Assembly (NCBI GenBank): GCA_016801885.1
Contig: CM028900.1
Location: forward strand, 13,720,972-13,784,971
Reading direction: 5' to 3'
Source: Toxotes chatareus
Lineage: Eukaryota; Chordata; Actinopteri; Toxotidae
DNA: 64,000 nucleotides
Below are positions 37,801 through 52,400 of the stretch, piece by piece. Within the stretch, counting starts at the first letter, position 1; each line of letters opens with the position of its first letter. The notes beneath the pieces were generated by a model. The model was given only the letters and a program-made list of their open reading frames with translations, was not told the origin of the DNA and made no database searches. Position numbers and translations under genes: made by a program.

Positions 37801-40373
37801 CCTAGCGCCCGCTGGCATTCTCTGTTTAAATAAACACACTGGTAAGAAAGCCTGTACATTGTGGACTGTGCAATGTTTAGAGTCTGATGAGCCTGTGCTG
37901 GTCCATTGTGGCCATGTGGGCTGTTGTGTTTGGGTATGTGACTAAACCCCATCACCCACACACTGCAGATGCACTGAATACACACACATGTAAACACGCA
38001 CACACACATGACTTGTGAAGGACCACACACAATGCTGTGACTCTCTGACCCTTAGCGCGGCCCAGTCTGCACAGCAATCACCTCTGACTGGTCTCAGGAC
38101 AGGCTCTGAGCAGAGATAATGTTACATATAATAATACAAAGGCTTGACTTGTGTCTTTGGGGAACTTCCGGAGCCTCTCTCTTTAGTATGAGAAGCTCTG
38201 AAGGGAAGGGAACCCACAACCTGAACGCTGTCATCAGTCCCATTATGCTCTCCCAACGGAGCCTTTCAGAGGACTGTATGTGACCTTATATATGGCAGCA
38301 CGCAGGTGGAGCATAGCTAGATTACATACCTAAGGCTGTCTGCATGTGCTGATTTTTAAACCACCATAGTGATGGATGTCCTGTCTGTCAGGTGGAGTGG
38401 AAAGGAGGAAAACTTGCTGCTCAGCCTGAGATGATAGCATCAACTGTACTGCTGATTATTTTCCAATAAATGAATAGACACTGGCTTTCCAAGAACAGTC
38501 CAACTAAGGAGCATGACCAGGACATTATTCCAGATCAGACTGTTAAAAGGATGTTAAATTCATTGCTGTTTGAAGCTAGAAAAAATGTACACAAATATTA
38601 AGTGTTTTTCATGGCTGCACCACAACTTCATATGGAAACATACTCGATATCTTGAGATTCACTTTATACACATTTCTTCAGTGTGAAAGAACAAAAACAA
38701 AAAATCCTGCACATTGTCGATCACTTGTACTCACTCTATCGTGCTCTTCAGATCTTCATTATTAAATATTACCTGAAGAATTTTACCTGAAGAGGGTCTA
38801 TGGACTGAAACGTCATTGATAAGTAATATAAGTAATGCACAGGTGGACACCTGTTTTTAAGTCTTTCTAGAAGCATTGGAAACTTGGCTAGAATTTAAAA
38901 AAAAACTTCAGTTGATTTGAACGATGTTTGGCTGCACAGTGTCAGTTTATAATGACTGGCCTACTGGCGAGTCAGCAAGATTTAAAAGGTCTAGTTAAGA
39001 GGTCTATGTGGATATTTCACTTATGAGATGAAATACCTGTAGAACTGTACACCTATAATCCACTACAGAATCTTTAAAGCTACTTCTGCACTAATACAGT
39101 ATATAAACCCACACAACACTCAGACAAAAAAGGCTAAACACATGTGTAAAGGCATGCACATATGCACATAACCCCTCCCCCCCGCCCCAAACATATACAA
39201 AGACTGTACACCTCTATTACAAAACAAACACTGACAACTGTCGCTGCCACTCAGCACCCCACCCCCCCACACCCCCACACCCACCCCCCTCACCCCACCC
39301 CCTCTTCACTCTACCACTCACCTTGCCACATAGCTGAGGATGTGGGCGCGGATCACCATGCCAGCCCTGCGCCGCACCTCTTCCCTCTCTTTCTCCAGCC
39401 TGTGCTCCAGGGCCTCCTTCAAGAACACCTGCGGGACGAGCAGTGCCGCGGCCGGCAAGGAGTGGCAGAGACAGGGAGAGAGAAGAGAGGGAGGTTTGGG
39501 TGAAGGGGGAGTGGAAGGAAACGGGATGGGTTAGTTCCTCTTCTTGGTAAAGGTATAAAAAAAAAGAGGGCCCACAGAGATGTGAAGGCACCCTGTGCCC
39601 ACTGCAGAGGAAGCTGTGGTGCAGCTGAGGCTAGCAGGCTAGCTGCTCTCCTGGACTGCAGAGCAGAGCAGAGGGGAAAACTGGCACTGGGACTGCAGTA
39701 TTGCTGCTAATGCCGCTGCTGCAAAGCCTCATTGTGTTCGGGCGTCCTTCCTGAGCGTTTCCCTCTACTGCTGCTGCTGCTGCTGTTGCTACTGCTGCGT
39801 TGGTAGCTCGACTGACGTGCACAGGCAGAAAGGCACAGAGAGGGAGGGGAGGGGAGAGGTAGGGAGAGGAGGGATGGAGAGATGAGGGGGAGGGATGGTG
39901 GCTGGTGTCCAGATAGCAAGCCACACCCCTCCTTGCTCTTATGAAGGAAGGAGGAAGAGTTTTAGTTAACCCTTCCCTTGCTCCTGGAGACTTTTTGTCA
40001 AAGTTGGTGCTATCTCTGTGAAACATTTGGCAGCTTGAAACTGCTCCTAAACCAATACCCAGAAAAAAAAATTAACATAACATGACTACAACATAATCAG
40101 ATTTCATCTAACCATGTTAGCAGGCTTGGAAAACCAACCAGCTGCGTGTCTGGGTTTTTGTGATAATGCAATATCTGTTGCTGGCCTGTAGGATCAACTA
40201 CTGGGGGGGGGGGGCTTTTAGTGGCTGTGTGTGTGTTTGTGTCCCAGATGTTCCACCACCAATCAAAGGATCCCACAGCTGCAGCCCTGCCTGCCTCTGT
40301 AAAGTCTGTGAGAGGAGGAAGCTTCCTCTTCGTCCACATCCTTCCCTGGTCTGTAAAACAAATGGCTTGCAAA

Positions 40374-40452
<79 letters not shown>

Positions 40453-43400
40453 TCCGTGCAACGTGACCCAAGCCCCTAATTCTGGGCACACACTTCCTTT
40501 GTACACAATCAGCACATATATAATTACACACAGATTGTTTCTCCAAAGGAAATGTAGACCCCCTCTGTCTGTCAGCCTCCTTCACACAGCCCACACCAAA
40601 TTTTCCTGAGCCCAAAAATATTGTGCTGCCATCAAAAACACAAACATATGCAGGGAATGGCACATACTCAGCCTCTCCATGCATTTTTTGGCCTTCCCTT
40701 GGAGAACTAGCCTCTTCCTCCTTCTCTTTCAATGTATATACTTTACTATGCAAAGTGGAACAGTTATCAGCAGAGAGTCAGCCAAAGGTCAAAGTTCTCA
40801 CCCTGGAAGCATAATGAAGTTTTACCCACACAGAGGAAAAAAAGTCAGTAACACACAGTGACTCCAGAGATTTACACTGTGCGCATGTGTGAGAAATTTA
40901 ATATACACAGGCATGTGCATATTAGTGGTTATGCACCAGTTATGTATTCATTAAGAACCAACATGTGGTTCACATCAAACCTTTTCAGTCCTGATGTATA
41001 TTTCACCCTGCCATATGTGCAGCTGACACTATTCATAGTACGCAACCCAAAACTGTCCAGAAGGGAACCAACAAATTTGAAATGTCTCAGTGATTTTACA
41101 TCCTCAAAGAAACCACAACTTAGAGCAGGAAGTAACAGTGGGACAAATGTGGATTTAGCTGATTTCAAGAAATCCCATAAAAAACTGTTTTATTTATATC
41201 CTCTCTCTCTGCTTTGTAGAGACCATTTCTGCTGAGTCTGACGCGAAGCAAAGAGGGTTTTACTGTACAGATCAAACAAGTCATTAAAGGTTAATCATTC
41301 AATGAGAGTGCAGAGAAACAGAGAGGGTGCTTTCCGCGGGGGAGATGATAATTGTTCGTAAAAAAGAGCCAGAGAGAAAAAAAAAAAAAAGCGGGCGAGC
41401 GAGAGATAAGCATCACTGAGAGCTGTATTGCAGCAGATGGAGATCATAAAGCTATAATAACTCTTCTAAGACAAATGTGTGAGATGTGACTTTCCTCTAA
41501 CCTCTGCTCAGATGCAACGTCTCATCACTGTAGGCCTCCTCCACATCAGTCGCCTGGAGTTTAGTTTATCAAATCAACAGCTTGGTGAGTGTCAAGAGGC
41601 TAACGCTCTTTCAGCTACAGCAAGGCTGCCTCAGGATTACCGTAAGCCCCCGCACTGGGTTACGGTTACAGTAACAGTTGTTGGTGTCAGAGTTTTTAGG
41701 AGTAGCCATGTAACTCTGTGGTTGCCAACAGGAGAGCAGTAGATTGACCACAACCGGCCAGAAAAATCTTTGGGACATGAGTCACAGTGGGGGCCGTCCA
41801 AACTGTGGCACAAATTAACAGCTTGGGAATGACAACAGCTCAATTTTAGAGAAAGAATTTGTCCCTGAAGACACAAAACTGAACCAATCTGGTCTCAAGA
41901 TTTTCTTCAGACCACTACATTTTTAAAAAAATTAGCTTTAAAAAAATTTACCCACATGCTGAACATGAATTGAAGAGCATACATTACTTATATGTAATTG
42001 ACTGGTGTACTGCAGAGATCATCTTCCAGGAAAACATAAGTGGACACATCACCTAATTCCTTAGCTTTCCCATCTGTGTTCTTGTCTGCTTTGAGCCTGC
42101 AACTCTATCCTGTCCGAGTGTGTTTTTGTAATTGTATTAATCACACTGTGGGGACAAACATCTGTTCACACACCTGTTCTGTCATTTAACAGGGGACTCA
42201 CCTCTCATTCTGGAGACAAAAAGCTGGCCCACACAAAGTAAAGCGTAACACTTTCAGATTCAGAGTTTTTGGTTCACGTTAGGGATAAGGTTGAAAGTTA
42301 GGTTAAGGGTGGGGCTGGGCTGGGGTAGTGGTTAGGGTTACTGTAAGTATCCAAGGCATGAATGTAAGTCAGTGCAATGTCCTTCTAAGTGACAAAAACA
42401 TGTTTGGACGTGTGTGTTTATATAATTGTGTGTGTGTGTGCTTCACCTTTGTCTTCCCCAGGTGCCACTCTTTCTTGGCTTTATCATGGAGCGTGAGAAG
42501 CTCTGAGCAGTCCTGCTTCTCATCATCTGAGTGGATTTTGCTCTTCAGGATCATCTTGTACCTGTGGAAACATATATACACACACATATACACACACAAG
42601 CAGGAACACACATAAACAGATGGCAACTTGCACAAAACTGTGAATAATATGAGTACATTCACATATTGCACAAACTGTGAATAAAATTGTGTACATTCAC
42701 CACAGTCATATCTTTATAATATTGCAAGATTTATATGTACATTTACCACATGTAAATTCTGATCCCTAGTGCCCCCTAATTTATAATATATTTATATTTG
42801 ACTGTACTTTTTCTATTTTCGAGGACCTCACAGAGCCTAAACAAAATCTCATTGCACTGTACAACCTGTATTCTGCAATGACAATAATAAAGATTCTTAT
42901 TCATATACAGCATTTACATAAACATAGCACAAACCTGTCAAAATATCTAATATCAGTGCAGAAATATCTGATCTTTTTAACAGTTGAGAGGGTTTTTTTT
43001 TTTAATGTTTTTATGCGTATGTACTTATTTTCCTGACCTGCTATAGAAGTCCTTAAAGGTTCTGCGGACAGGGAACCCAGCCCTGCGGATCTTCACGGTT
43101 TCCAGCATCCCAGAGTATCTCAACTGGTTAAGTACTACGTCAGGATGAAACTGGTTGGCCTTCTGTAGATGACAGACAACAAAACAACATGAATCTGCAA
43201 ACACTGAAACATGAAAAGCTTATTCTTTTTAATGGATAACATCACTTGATTACGTCATTTTTCTGCAGTTGCTATGCACTGAAGGTTGACCTGCATACAG
43301 GCTTTGTTCAGCACAATTGATGTTGTGGTATGTGTTCCCTAAATACAGCCTGCCTCACCCCCAGTATCTGTTAGTGGAAGATATGGGACACTTAACCACT

Positions 43401-46400
43401 GCTGGTAAACATAACCCTACACTGTTGAGCCCACACACCTATTCAAATGATCTTACTGCTGAGTCATGTTAAACTTGAACTAAAAAGTAAATTACCATAG
43501 TGAACGCTATCATTTTACATTAACAATCACGTTACGGAAAAGAAACCACACACCAACACAGAGAAACCTGAACGGCGTTGAGCAAGACCTTGCTAACGGG
43601 GAAGACCTTTCTTTCTGGAATAATCAGCTGCATTGTTCACAGCTGTGTGTTACCAATGATCCCCAGTCCTGCTTATTATAGAGGATTTGTGATGTCTGCT
43701 GCCTCACACCTCTACACAGGCTGCCTGATCACTCAGAGGGTCCACCCGAAGGCTGGCTAAGCCCCACACAGCACCGCAGCATTCCCCAATGTGTCAATCT
43801 AATAACAGGCTAATGCTACTATGCATGGAAACAGACACACTTTGATACAAAGGCACTCGAACACTTCCATGTGTTCATGTTCATAATCAGACACATACAC
43901 GTGCACCCCTCTGAGCTCTGAACTCTGCTCTTCAGCAGAGGATTTAGGCAGCTGAGAAAGGTAAGGCATGTTGACTTGTTTGAGTGAAAACAAGTTGACC
44001 CTTCCCTCAGTGACATTTATTGCAAGGAGAGCGGGTGTGTGTAAATCACACAAATACACTATGTGTGTGTGTGCGTGTGTGTTTGCATGCATACAATCAT
44101 GTCAGAGAGAGAACTGTGCACGCAATCCTGTCATTCTGCAGGATTAACAGAGGCACGGCTTGTTCCGTCTTGACCAGCAAAAGACAGGTGAGCGAATGCG
44201 AGGCGCTAGCCAATGAGAGCAGACGACAGATCAGGGGGAAAAAGGCAGAGAAAAAGAGGCGGGCGTAGAGAAGGAGGCTGAGAAGACGACAGTGCAGCTT
44301 CCATGGTAATAAGTAAGCGAGAAGGTGTGGAATGACGTATAGGGAGTGGGCGGTGAGGAGCAGAGAGAAGAGGACAATCACCACACTGTGTACATTAATA
44401 AGTAACAGCAACAGATTTCAGAGTAGCCAATTCAATATGTCACGTAGAAAATAAAGAAACAGAATAAACAACATTCAAAATGACCCAGTAATGGGGTTCA
44501 GAAAAGTGGAGGAATAGATGCCTACTACATAAATGTACCACTGTGGTCTTATCTTGGTTTTCCACTAATGCAGCCAGATCAGCAGAGCATCAGCCAAGCC
44601 GCTGCAGCTGGAGCAGCCAGCGATGACCTCTGACCTTTGGTAAAGGGGCTTAAGTGGTAGGAATGTGCTGGTACACAGCCCTTTTATTTGAGGAAGTACA
44701 ATGAGAGTCTTTGCACCAAAGCAGGAGAGCGTTATCAGTTTATTAGTAATGAAAATTAGCAGCATGCATGACCAAAAAGAGCAGTTAGTTTTCAAGTGGA
44801 ACATTTATGTGACTTTGCAGTAATGAGTGCCATTACACTGTAAAATGACTTACTTCTTAGCAGGAGTCATGAGACAGCAAGACTAAATATTAGCTCTGAG
44901 CAATGGGAGCTATGAATAGCACCAAGGAGGTTTAACTTTACAGGCGCTGACCTTGACAAGACCTGGCATGGGTTTCTGACATTTTTTTTTTGTGCTATGA
45001 AATTTGCATGACCTACCTTGTCCATGTTTGGTTTGATGCAGCGTACAAAAAAGGGGTTGGAGGCACTTAGTGTGGCCATCAGGGAATGGAGAGAGTCCTG
45101 AAACACATCAGCAGCAAGAGGATAAAGATCAAGACAGCAGAGAAGCTGGCTCATCAGTCCAAACATATTCCTTTACGTCTGTTTATTTATGCCAACATCT
45201 GGTTTATTTTTAATAGGAGTGACTTGAGATATGTAGATTTTTCATAGCTGTGCTTCTCACTCAAGACAAGAAGACCTGAGATCAAGACATGCCTCACTTT
45301 TCTTTGTTCAGTGCTTTCTATACAGCATGTGTGTTTAAAGGGCTCATTTTAAAAGATTATTATTGGCAAACATTTATTTAAAGTAATAAAAGTAAAGGTA
45401 CTTACTAAACATTGTTGTTACATCTCTTACATGGTTACTGGTTGGCCCATATTTAGCCCAAAAGACACATATGTACAGATACACATTGTGAGGACCCTTG
45501 AACCTCGCAAGCTATGTCAGCCTCACTCTACTCGCTGCCTCAGACAGTCTGTCTCCAGCGAGGCCTGGCCTGGCAGAGCTGAGCGTGATTGGCCCCTGGT
45601 TGGCCCCTCTCTGCCCAGCCATCAACCCTAATCCCCTGGCTTTGGGAACTGTAGGCCAGGGCAGCCTGCCAAATCCTCCTCTGCTCCTTCTCTCCACACT
45701 GCACTTAGGACATGTTAAGCTACCCCCCCCCCCCCCCCAGCCCCCTTAAGCTTGGCTCACAACCACATATTTCATACATCCCATCACCCATAACAGACAG
45801 CATTCTCCTTCCCACTCTGTCTCTCCACGATTTCTATACTCTCTTTTTTTTCCACTGTGCTAAAATGCATCATGCCAAATTACAAGGCTGATGTTAAGGG
45901 TTAAGTGGCCATCATATGCAGCAGCAGCAGCACATGGGAAACAATTAACAGGCTGTCTGTGTGATGACACAGTCGTACAATCATGGGTTTGGAACTGAGA
46001 GAGATATTTAGGCCACAAACGCTTCAGTCTCACCCTGAACTGAGAGCTGACGGTGGGCTTGCGTCTGGCTGTGCCCATCTTCAGTGTCTCATCTCCATTT
46101 CTGCTACCAACGCGCTCGAAGAGGTCGTAGATAAAATCGAGCCTGCAGGTGCACAGTGCAGAATAGGGCATGTGGATGTAGAGACACTTGCAGTGAAACA
46201 TACAGGTGTGTGTTCAGCATGCAGAGGACAGAGTGTGGAATACCTACCTACTGTCCTTGAGAATAAACAAGATGTCATCTCTGAAGGTGTCTCTGTTCTT
46301 CTCCAGGATCCCTCGCACGTCATAAAGCACCTAAACAGGTGAAAAGAAAAAAGCAAGTAAGAGGAAAGTGTACAATAAGAAATTCAAGTAAGACATATAA

Positions 46401-49400
46401 ATTAAACCCATTGCGCTACTTGGGTGATATACATGATTTATGCAATGTGCAAATAGCTGTGTGCATATACACAGAAGTAATGAATTTGCAAATAATTGCA
46501 AATTAATTTGTAGCAGTAGCCAAATATAATCCCGGTTTATCAAATATTCAAAACATTTCCAGTCATGAAAGTCAGTGACTAACATCATCAGAGCTTAATG
46601 CGACAGACAACCCAAACTTTAAAATAAAGCTATTTGTGTGCCAGCTTCACTATAGGCCCAGAAGTAGTAAAATGCCAAGAGGTTTAAGGTCAGTCCAGCA
46701 CAGACTGAACGTTCATGTCTTCAAATGATGGATGACTCACTTGGAAATAAAGCTCACTCATCCAGGATCATTATCCAGACATACGTGCACAAAGTGTGAC
46801 ATGAAAGGGAGCCGTAAATGCGTGTTTAAGGCTCGGTGTGAACAAAGCAGAGGAGGGTGGGCCTCTTCAAGTCCAGCGGAGCGCCCCTGTGTTAATGCAG
46901 TCACCTGTTGAATTCTGTTCAGCCTTCGTCTTAGCATCATAGCATTCCTCTGCTCGCCCCTGATCCACGGTGCTGCGCTCTGCTTTTGTCTCAGTGCGCT
47001 CACCAGGTGTGCGCTCATGCGTGTATGAGAACGTGTCGTGGAAAGTGAAAGTGCAAATAAAATATTTTATGCAAGAAAGTGCTAATTTAAAAATAAGAAG
47101 ATGCATACTGTCATCTCTGCCAGTGCGCGCACACAAGCCAATTTGTGTACATGTGCCTACATGAGCTTGTTTTCACAGCTGCGTGCGTGTGTGTGTGTGT
47201 GTGTGTGTGTATGCTATAATCTAATAACCACCCCCCAAGCTCTGAGGCTCACGGGAGCCATGAGAACCAAACATGACGACATATGTATTTAGAAATCACA
47301 GACACTAATTACACTCCATTCCTCCAAAGAGGAGCTTCCAAAAAGCTCTCTGTGTCTGTCCGTTTCAGGTTCGTGAACTGGGATGGTCTCATATGATGCC
47401 ACAGAGAAATGGGTTTGTCGAGGACAGCACGCTGTTTGAAGGCAAAACCTTGCAGGTGGTGAGTAGTGCGCTAACCACGAATATACAGTAACCACTGAAT
47501 CCACAGAAATAAAACACAGTTCACCTGTAACTGTATTTCTAAAAGCTTCTTTGCATTATTGCTTGGAGACACGTGCATTTTTATTTTTATTTTTTTTTGT
47601 TATCCGTGAGTAAACAAGGTGTCATCTGACATCTGAAAATGAGAGACTTAACTCAAATTAATTGCGTTTCTCTGGCACGATACAGCTAATCACATCCACG
47701 GGGGAATGCTACGACTTCCCCACTAAACTCACGGCACCGTCTCAGATAACAGTGGGAGCTTTCAGGGAGGCGACTGAACTCCTCAGAGAGGCACACTGGA
47801 GAGAGAGAGAGAGCGAGAGAGAGAGAGAGAACAACTGGCCGGCCTGCTTGTCCTCTCTAGACCAAGTCATTACCATAGACAGCCATGCCAGGCTTGTGAC
47901 TGGGCTGCCACACTCACACTGAGGAGACCTTGTCTTAGCCAGGATTCATAAGGCCATTCTTTTTCAAAGCTAATCTTTCTACTCCCCCCAACATCCCTTC
48001 CCTTTCCACTCTCTGTGTTTGTGCTTCTTTCCTGATCTCCTTTGCCTTTCCATACACTTGCATCAACAGTAATGGATGCCATTATGTAAGTAAAGGAAGG
48101 AGAGGGTGATAGAGAAGCTGTTTCAAAGGAGACCCTACTGACCATCCAGACCTTTACCTCACTTCCCCAAATTACTCATTCAGGGAGCAAAAGGAACCTG
48201 GTTTTGCTCTGTATCTGTGTGTGTGTGTGTGTGTGTGTGTGCTGTTAATGACCTCTCCAGCATAGTGCTTGATGCCAAACTGGTGGTCGGTCACTCTGGG
48301 CTTCACATAGTATGGGTTTGTCTGAGGAGAAAGAACAAAGATGCCGCTGGCTTTTAGAAATGCTGTTCATGTCTGCTTAATTAGTTCTAATCAAATTAAA
48401 CAGAGCACATTGTACAGTGAGTCGTCCAATGGGAGTCGCATCTGCAATTAATGATTACTTTCCTTAACAAAACTCCTGCTCATTATTTTTCCAATAAACT
48501 GATAACTGAATGTTAAGACAAAATTTGTTGACATCTTGTTTTGTCAGAACAGTCCCATATTAAAAATCAATCAATACATTTACAATGACAATAATTTTGC
48601 TTTATTTAAAAAAAAAAAAAAAAAAAAATGTCAATATTGGGCATGATTCTATGTCTTCTGTGGATCTGATTAAATATTAAAAACTTCAGAATAAAAATAA
48701 TTAAAATAAATGAATAAATAAATAAATGTACAATGATAAAACAGAGAAAAACAACTGTTGAAGATGGGATTTTCTGTGATCTACACCCATGTCATGAAGT
48801 GAGACAAAGAATCCATTGCTCCTTCAACCATAACCTTAAAACATAACACATGGATCAGCAGTCACAGCTCAGTGACACCTCAGGGAGAGGTCAGGCTGTT
48901 CTTAGGTCTCACTTTGTAACTCCTCCTGTTGTTTCCGTCAGCCACAGAAATACCTGTTGGGTTTTCTGAGGGCACTCTTTTCTCCTGCACACAATGCTGA
49001 TCAGGCCCAGAGAACGGCTGATCACATTTCAGCATTGTTGTGTTTGCATGTGAGAGCGCTCGGGGGCGTGTACAAGTGCTGAGCAGACGTTCAATCCGGT
49101 ACCAAAGGCAACAGGCGGTTCATCAGACAGGAGAAAGAGTTAACTCTTTGAGGCTGTGTGAGCTGGTGGGTGGTGAAGGCAGTTCCTCAAGGAGCTTTGG
49201 TGAGGGGATATGGATCATTTTTATGACTTTGCAAGTGTTTGCCTTGGAGGGATAGGGTGTGTACGAGCTGCTGCATGTGTGAAAGATGCAGGTTTTCATG
49301 GGCACATGTAAACTCACTGCGTGTCGGCTGTGCAGTTTCTCCAGAAGGGTATAGTCTGTGCCTTTGGGGAAGCGACTCTCCTCATTGATAAGAGCCAACA

Positions 49401-52400
49401 TGCCCAGTTTCTAAAGGGGGAGACAGACAGAGGAGCAGAGAGGGTGAAACACACCGCAGTCATGATGGAACTAGTTATAATCCCGCTGGGTCACATCTGG
49501 CAGCTTTTAGTATGACAATATATCCAGGAAACAGCATAGTAATTCATTCAGTTTCCTCTTTTATTTATAAAGAGAGTATTCACTGAGCGGGCACGGTATT
49601 TGGCTGCAACGATTTACTTTACATTCCCACATGTACATAAAGTCACCATTAGCAAGTCTTTCTGATTCTCTTAAACTTTCCAAGCTTGTGATTTTTGACC
49701 CCGAAATCTTTCAGACACAAGCCCACCTCTGCAGAGGCTCAGCTTTAACCTTCATTATAACTATGGCGATAAAATAACACAAATTGTCTTCATGCTTCAC
49801 TTCAGTCATACCTCTAACCGCCAACTGGTGTACATTACTGTGCACACAACATGCAAAATGAGACTATATAATGATAGACTGGGAGATGGGGGTCAATGTA
49901 AGCACAGTGTGGCGTCTGGGTCAGCACGCTCTGGCTGGCGGTTCGCGGTCGGTCCTGGTGCTGGCTTTGCTCTCTTAGGGGCTGACTGTTTGTTACCTTC
50001 TCTATGAGATCCAGACACTCTGCGTTATCCATCCAGTCTATGGCCTCCCACTGGATCCCCTCCCTGAAAGGACAACACACACACACACCATGTATATATA
50101 TATAAATATAAACAACCAGGGAGACACAATGGCTGTATTGTTCAGAGTGAACATGTGATGAAATGAGCCATGTCCAGGCTGTTGGCCCATTATACAAGAA
50201 AACAACTGTCTGGGGGAGAAACTGAGCCAATTCCAAACCCCTGGCAGTTTGCCTGCATCGCCTTGAGCAGACCCAAACCCCACCCCCAGCCCTATCTGTC
50301 TGTGGGACAGTCACTAACACATGCAAATCCTTGTTTTATTTTCTATATCCATGTATCCATCAGCAGCACAAGCCTGGATGTCTTTGAGCATTTTAAACAT
50401 ATCTAACATCTTTACCTGTTGTACTCCAGCTGCTCCAGAGAGAAGATGTGCTTGTTGAAATACTCCTGAAGTTTCTCGTTGGCATAGTTGATATTAAACT
50501 GTTCAAACCGGTTCACCTACAGGACAAGAAACCAGTTTGGTTTTATAACAGTCTGTTCTGTAGATTGGGCAAACAAACATTTAGAGGCATGAACGAGTGA
50601 TTTAAGATGTCTGTGGCCTTCGAGAATTTTTCTCATACTTGGGATTTTCTCTTAGGTCCAAATGAAATTCATGAGTGGTCCGTTTAAATCAGGTACAGAC
50701 AGTGCACCTTTCTCCGCAGGGCAAAAAAACACTCCTGAAATCATAATAATGCCTTAATGTGAATGAATTTAGAGTTTAAACCAGCTTATACAGTTAAGTA
50801 GTTGATGGAAAATGCTCTCACTTCATCATGTTTTTTTATGCAGGCCTCTGACCAGTATCATCCTCTGTTGCACCTGACAGTGTAACATCACCTACTGTGA
50901 TACTGCGTACTCATGAAAAGAAGCTGTTTTCAGGGCCTTTAAATGACGATTTAGCTGCGATGCGCAAGCTTTCACCTCAAAGTTTTCAAAGCCGAAGATG
51001 TCCAGAATGCCGATGGACTTGAAGTTGTCTTTTCCTTTTATCTTCTGGTTTATCCTCATTATAATCCAGGAGAAACACTGAGAATAAAGCGCCATGGCAA
51101 CCGAGTCCCGCGAGTCTACTGCCTGCAAATCGTGACATGAAGAGATGAAGGTTACCATGGATACCAAGTCAGGCATAAATAATAAGAGAGAGGAAACTTT
51201 GCAGACTGTATCGTGAAGTCAACATACAGTGCATCATCATATACATTTCATCAGTTCAATCAGATGGCGGTTAAAGTGGTTAAAAACAAGGACAGGTTTG
51301 ATTGTTAGACTGATGGTGCGTACGTGTGTGTGTGTGTGTTTGTGAGACCACGGTGTGTAAAACAAATAGTGGTTTAGAGACAAAGGTGTGTTATGTCAGC
51401 GTCTCTCTGCAGGTAAGACACTGTCTGTTTTCACAACAGACAGCGTCCTTTATCACCTACATCTTGAGAGTGACGCACTGCAGTCAGTATTTGTCATATT
51501 ACAAACATCTAGTGAAAACAAAGACAATTCCAAATACACTGCATAAAAAATGCTTTCATACATGACTGTCTCTAGTCTTATTTATTTATTTATTTTTGGC
51601 GCCTTCCCACAGATACAGAGAGGTCATAACACCACCACCAGACCGCACAGTGGCAGTGGTGTGACGTACACTTTGAGGAACGTTACTTTTCCATTTTATG
51701 TGACTTTATACTTCTACTCCACTACATTTCAGAGGAAAATGCCTCTACCACCCCTGGACAGACGATGTACACTATTTGGAGAGCGAACGGATTGTAAGAC
51801 AAGTTGTAATTTTACATGGAAAACTGATTGTCAGACAATTAAACATTATAACAGAAAAAACTAAATCTACAGATGACGAGAACACAAGAGATGTGATTGG
51901 ATGTTTCCAAGGTCAAGAATGAACTGTCAAATTCAGCTTCAAAACCAATATGGATGCAAACTCCTAAACAAAACAGATGAAATTTTAAACATCTGCAAAT
52001 CTGTTGCAACTAAGCAAACTCAATCTGCTAAACAACACCATGTGATAAGCTCAAAAGAAAGTAAGCGGGACTCAGAGTCGTGATTAGCAGAGACATTACC
52101 GGGGCTGGTAGCTGTAACTCAACTCATTTAACACTCCAAAAACAAATAAATTAAAAAAAATCTATTTGAATTGCCATTTGACCCAGCTATGATTTTCTCC
52201 AGCTGCCACCAAGTCGGCTTCTCAGCCAGACACCATCTGTGTATGTACATAAAAAGCTCAAGCTTGCCAGATACACTTCCTCCACAGGCATTGTGCTTGA
52301 ACTGAAAACAAAACAAGAGTGTGGCGGTGTGTACTGTATTTGGGGCAACAATGCTCTTGGGCCTTTGAGTAATCCATCATGCCCAGTCACCTCTTGCAAC

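Larger units (their letters stand above)
36152..39428 (-). other. myo10: myo10 lever arm, charged helix and linker exons
   Basis: Exons are 39322-39428, 37251-37688, 37128-37158 and 36152-36985. Three IQ-type motifs (around MVIRAHILSYVARKQYKK, VTIQKNYRAHFWRR and TIVLQKHHRGQLARSLYR) bind calmodulin-like light chains. They are followed by about 100 residues almost wholly of E, R and K (visible residues about 770-865). In MYO10 this forms a stable single helix and a short antiparallel coiled coil. The last exon continues the coiled coil (EILRLEREIERLQKQQED). It then encodes an acidic PEST-like linker with three proline clusters (LPDIPPPAVVP, IPPPPPAF, PGPPPPPP) and ends with a Ser/Asp/Glu-rich stretch. 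Confidence 0.9.
39429..42446 (-). other. myo10: myo10 intron with GC-rich block and long CA microsatellite
   Basis: This 3.0-kb intron separates the converter exon (42447-42561) from the first lever-arm exon. It contains a GC/CTG-rich block (39600-39960), a 75-bp CA microsatellite (40376-40450) and a repeat-derived segment next to the converter exon. No coding exon was recognised; long open frames over the CA tract are artefacts. Confidence 0.6.
46331..48252 (-). other. myo10: myo10 intron with GT and GA microsatellites
   Basis: The intron between exons 48253-48321 and 46248-46330 shows no additional exon. GT repeats occur at 47187-47210 and 48216-48241 and a GA-rich repeat at about 47799-47830. 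The GT tract at 48216-48241 begins only about 10 bases past the exon donor at 48252, inside the intron. Confidence 0.6.

Noticed and set aside
39217..39591. 124-codon minus-strand frame over the first lever-arm exon
   Set aside because: It is in the wrong frame. The correct frame gives VFLKEALEHR...MVIRAHILSYVAR, which fits the flanking exons.
40097..40753. 218-codon minus-strand open frame, one of the longest in the window
   Set aside because: It runs through the 75-base CA microsatellite (poly Cys-Val) and has no conserved motif; repeats without stops create such frames.
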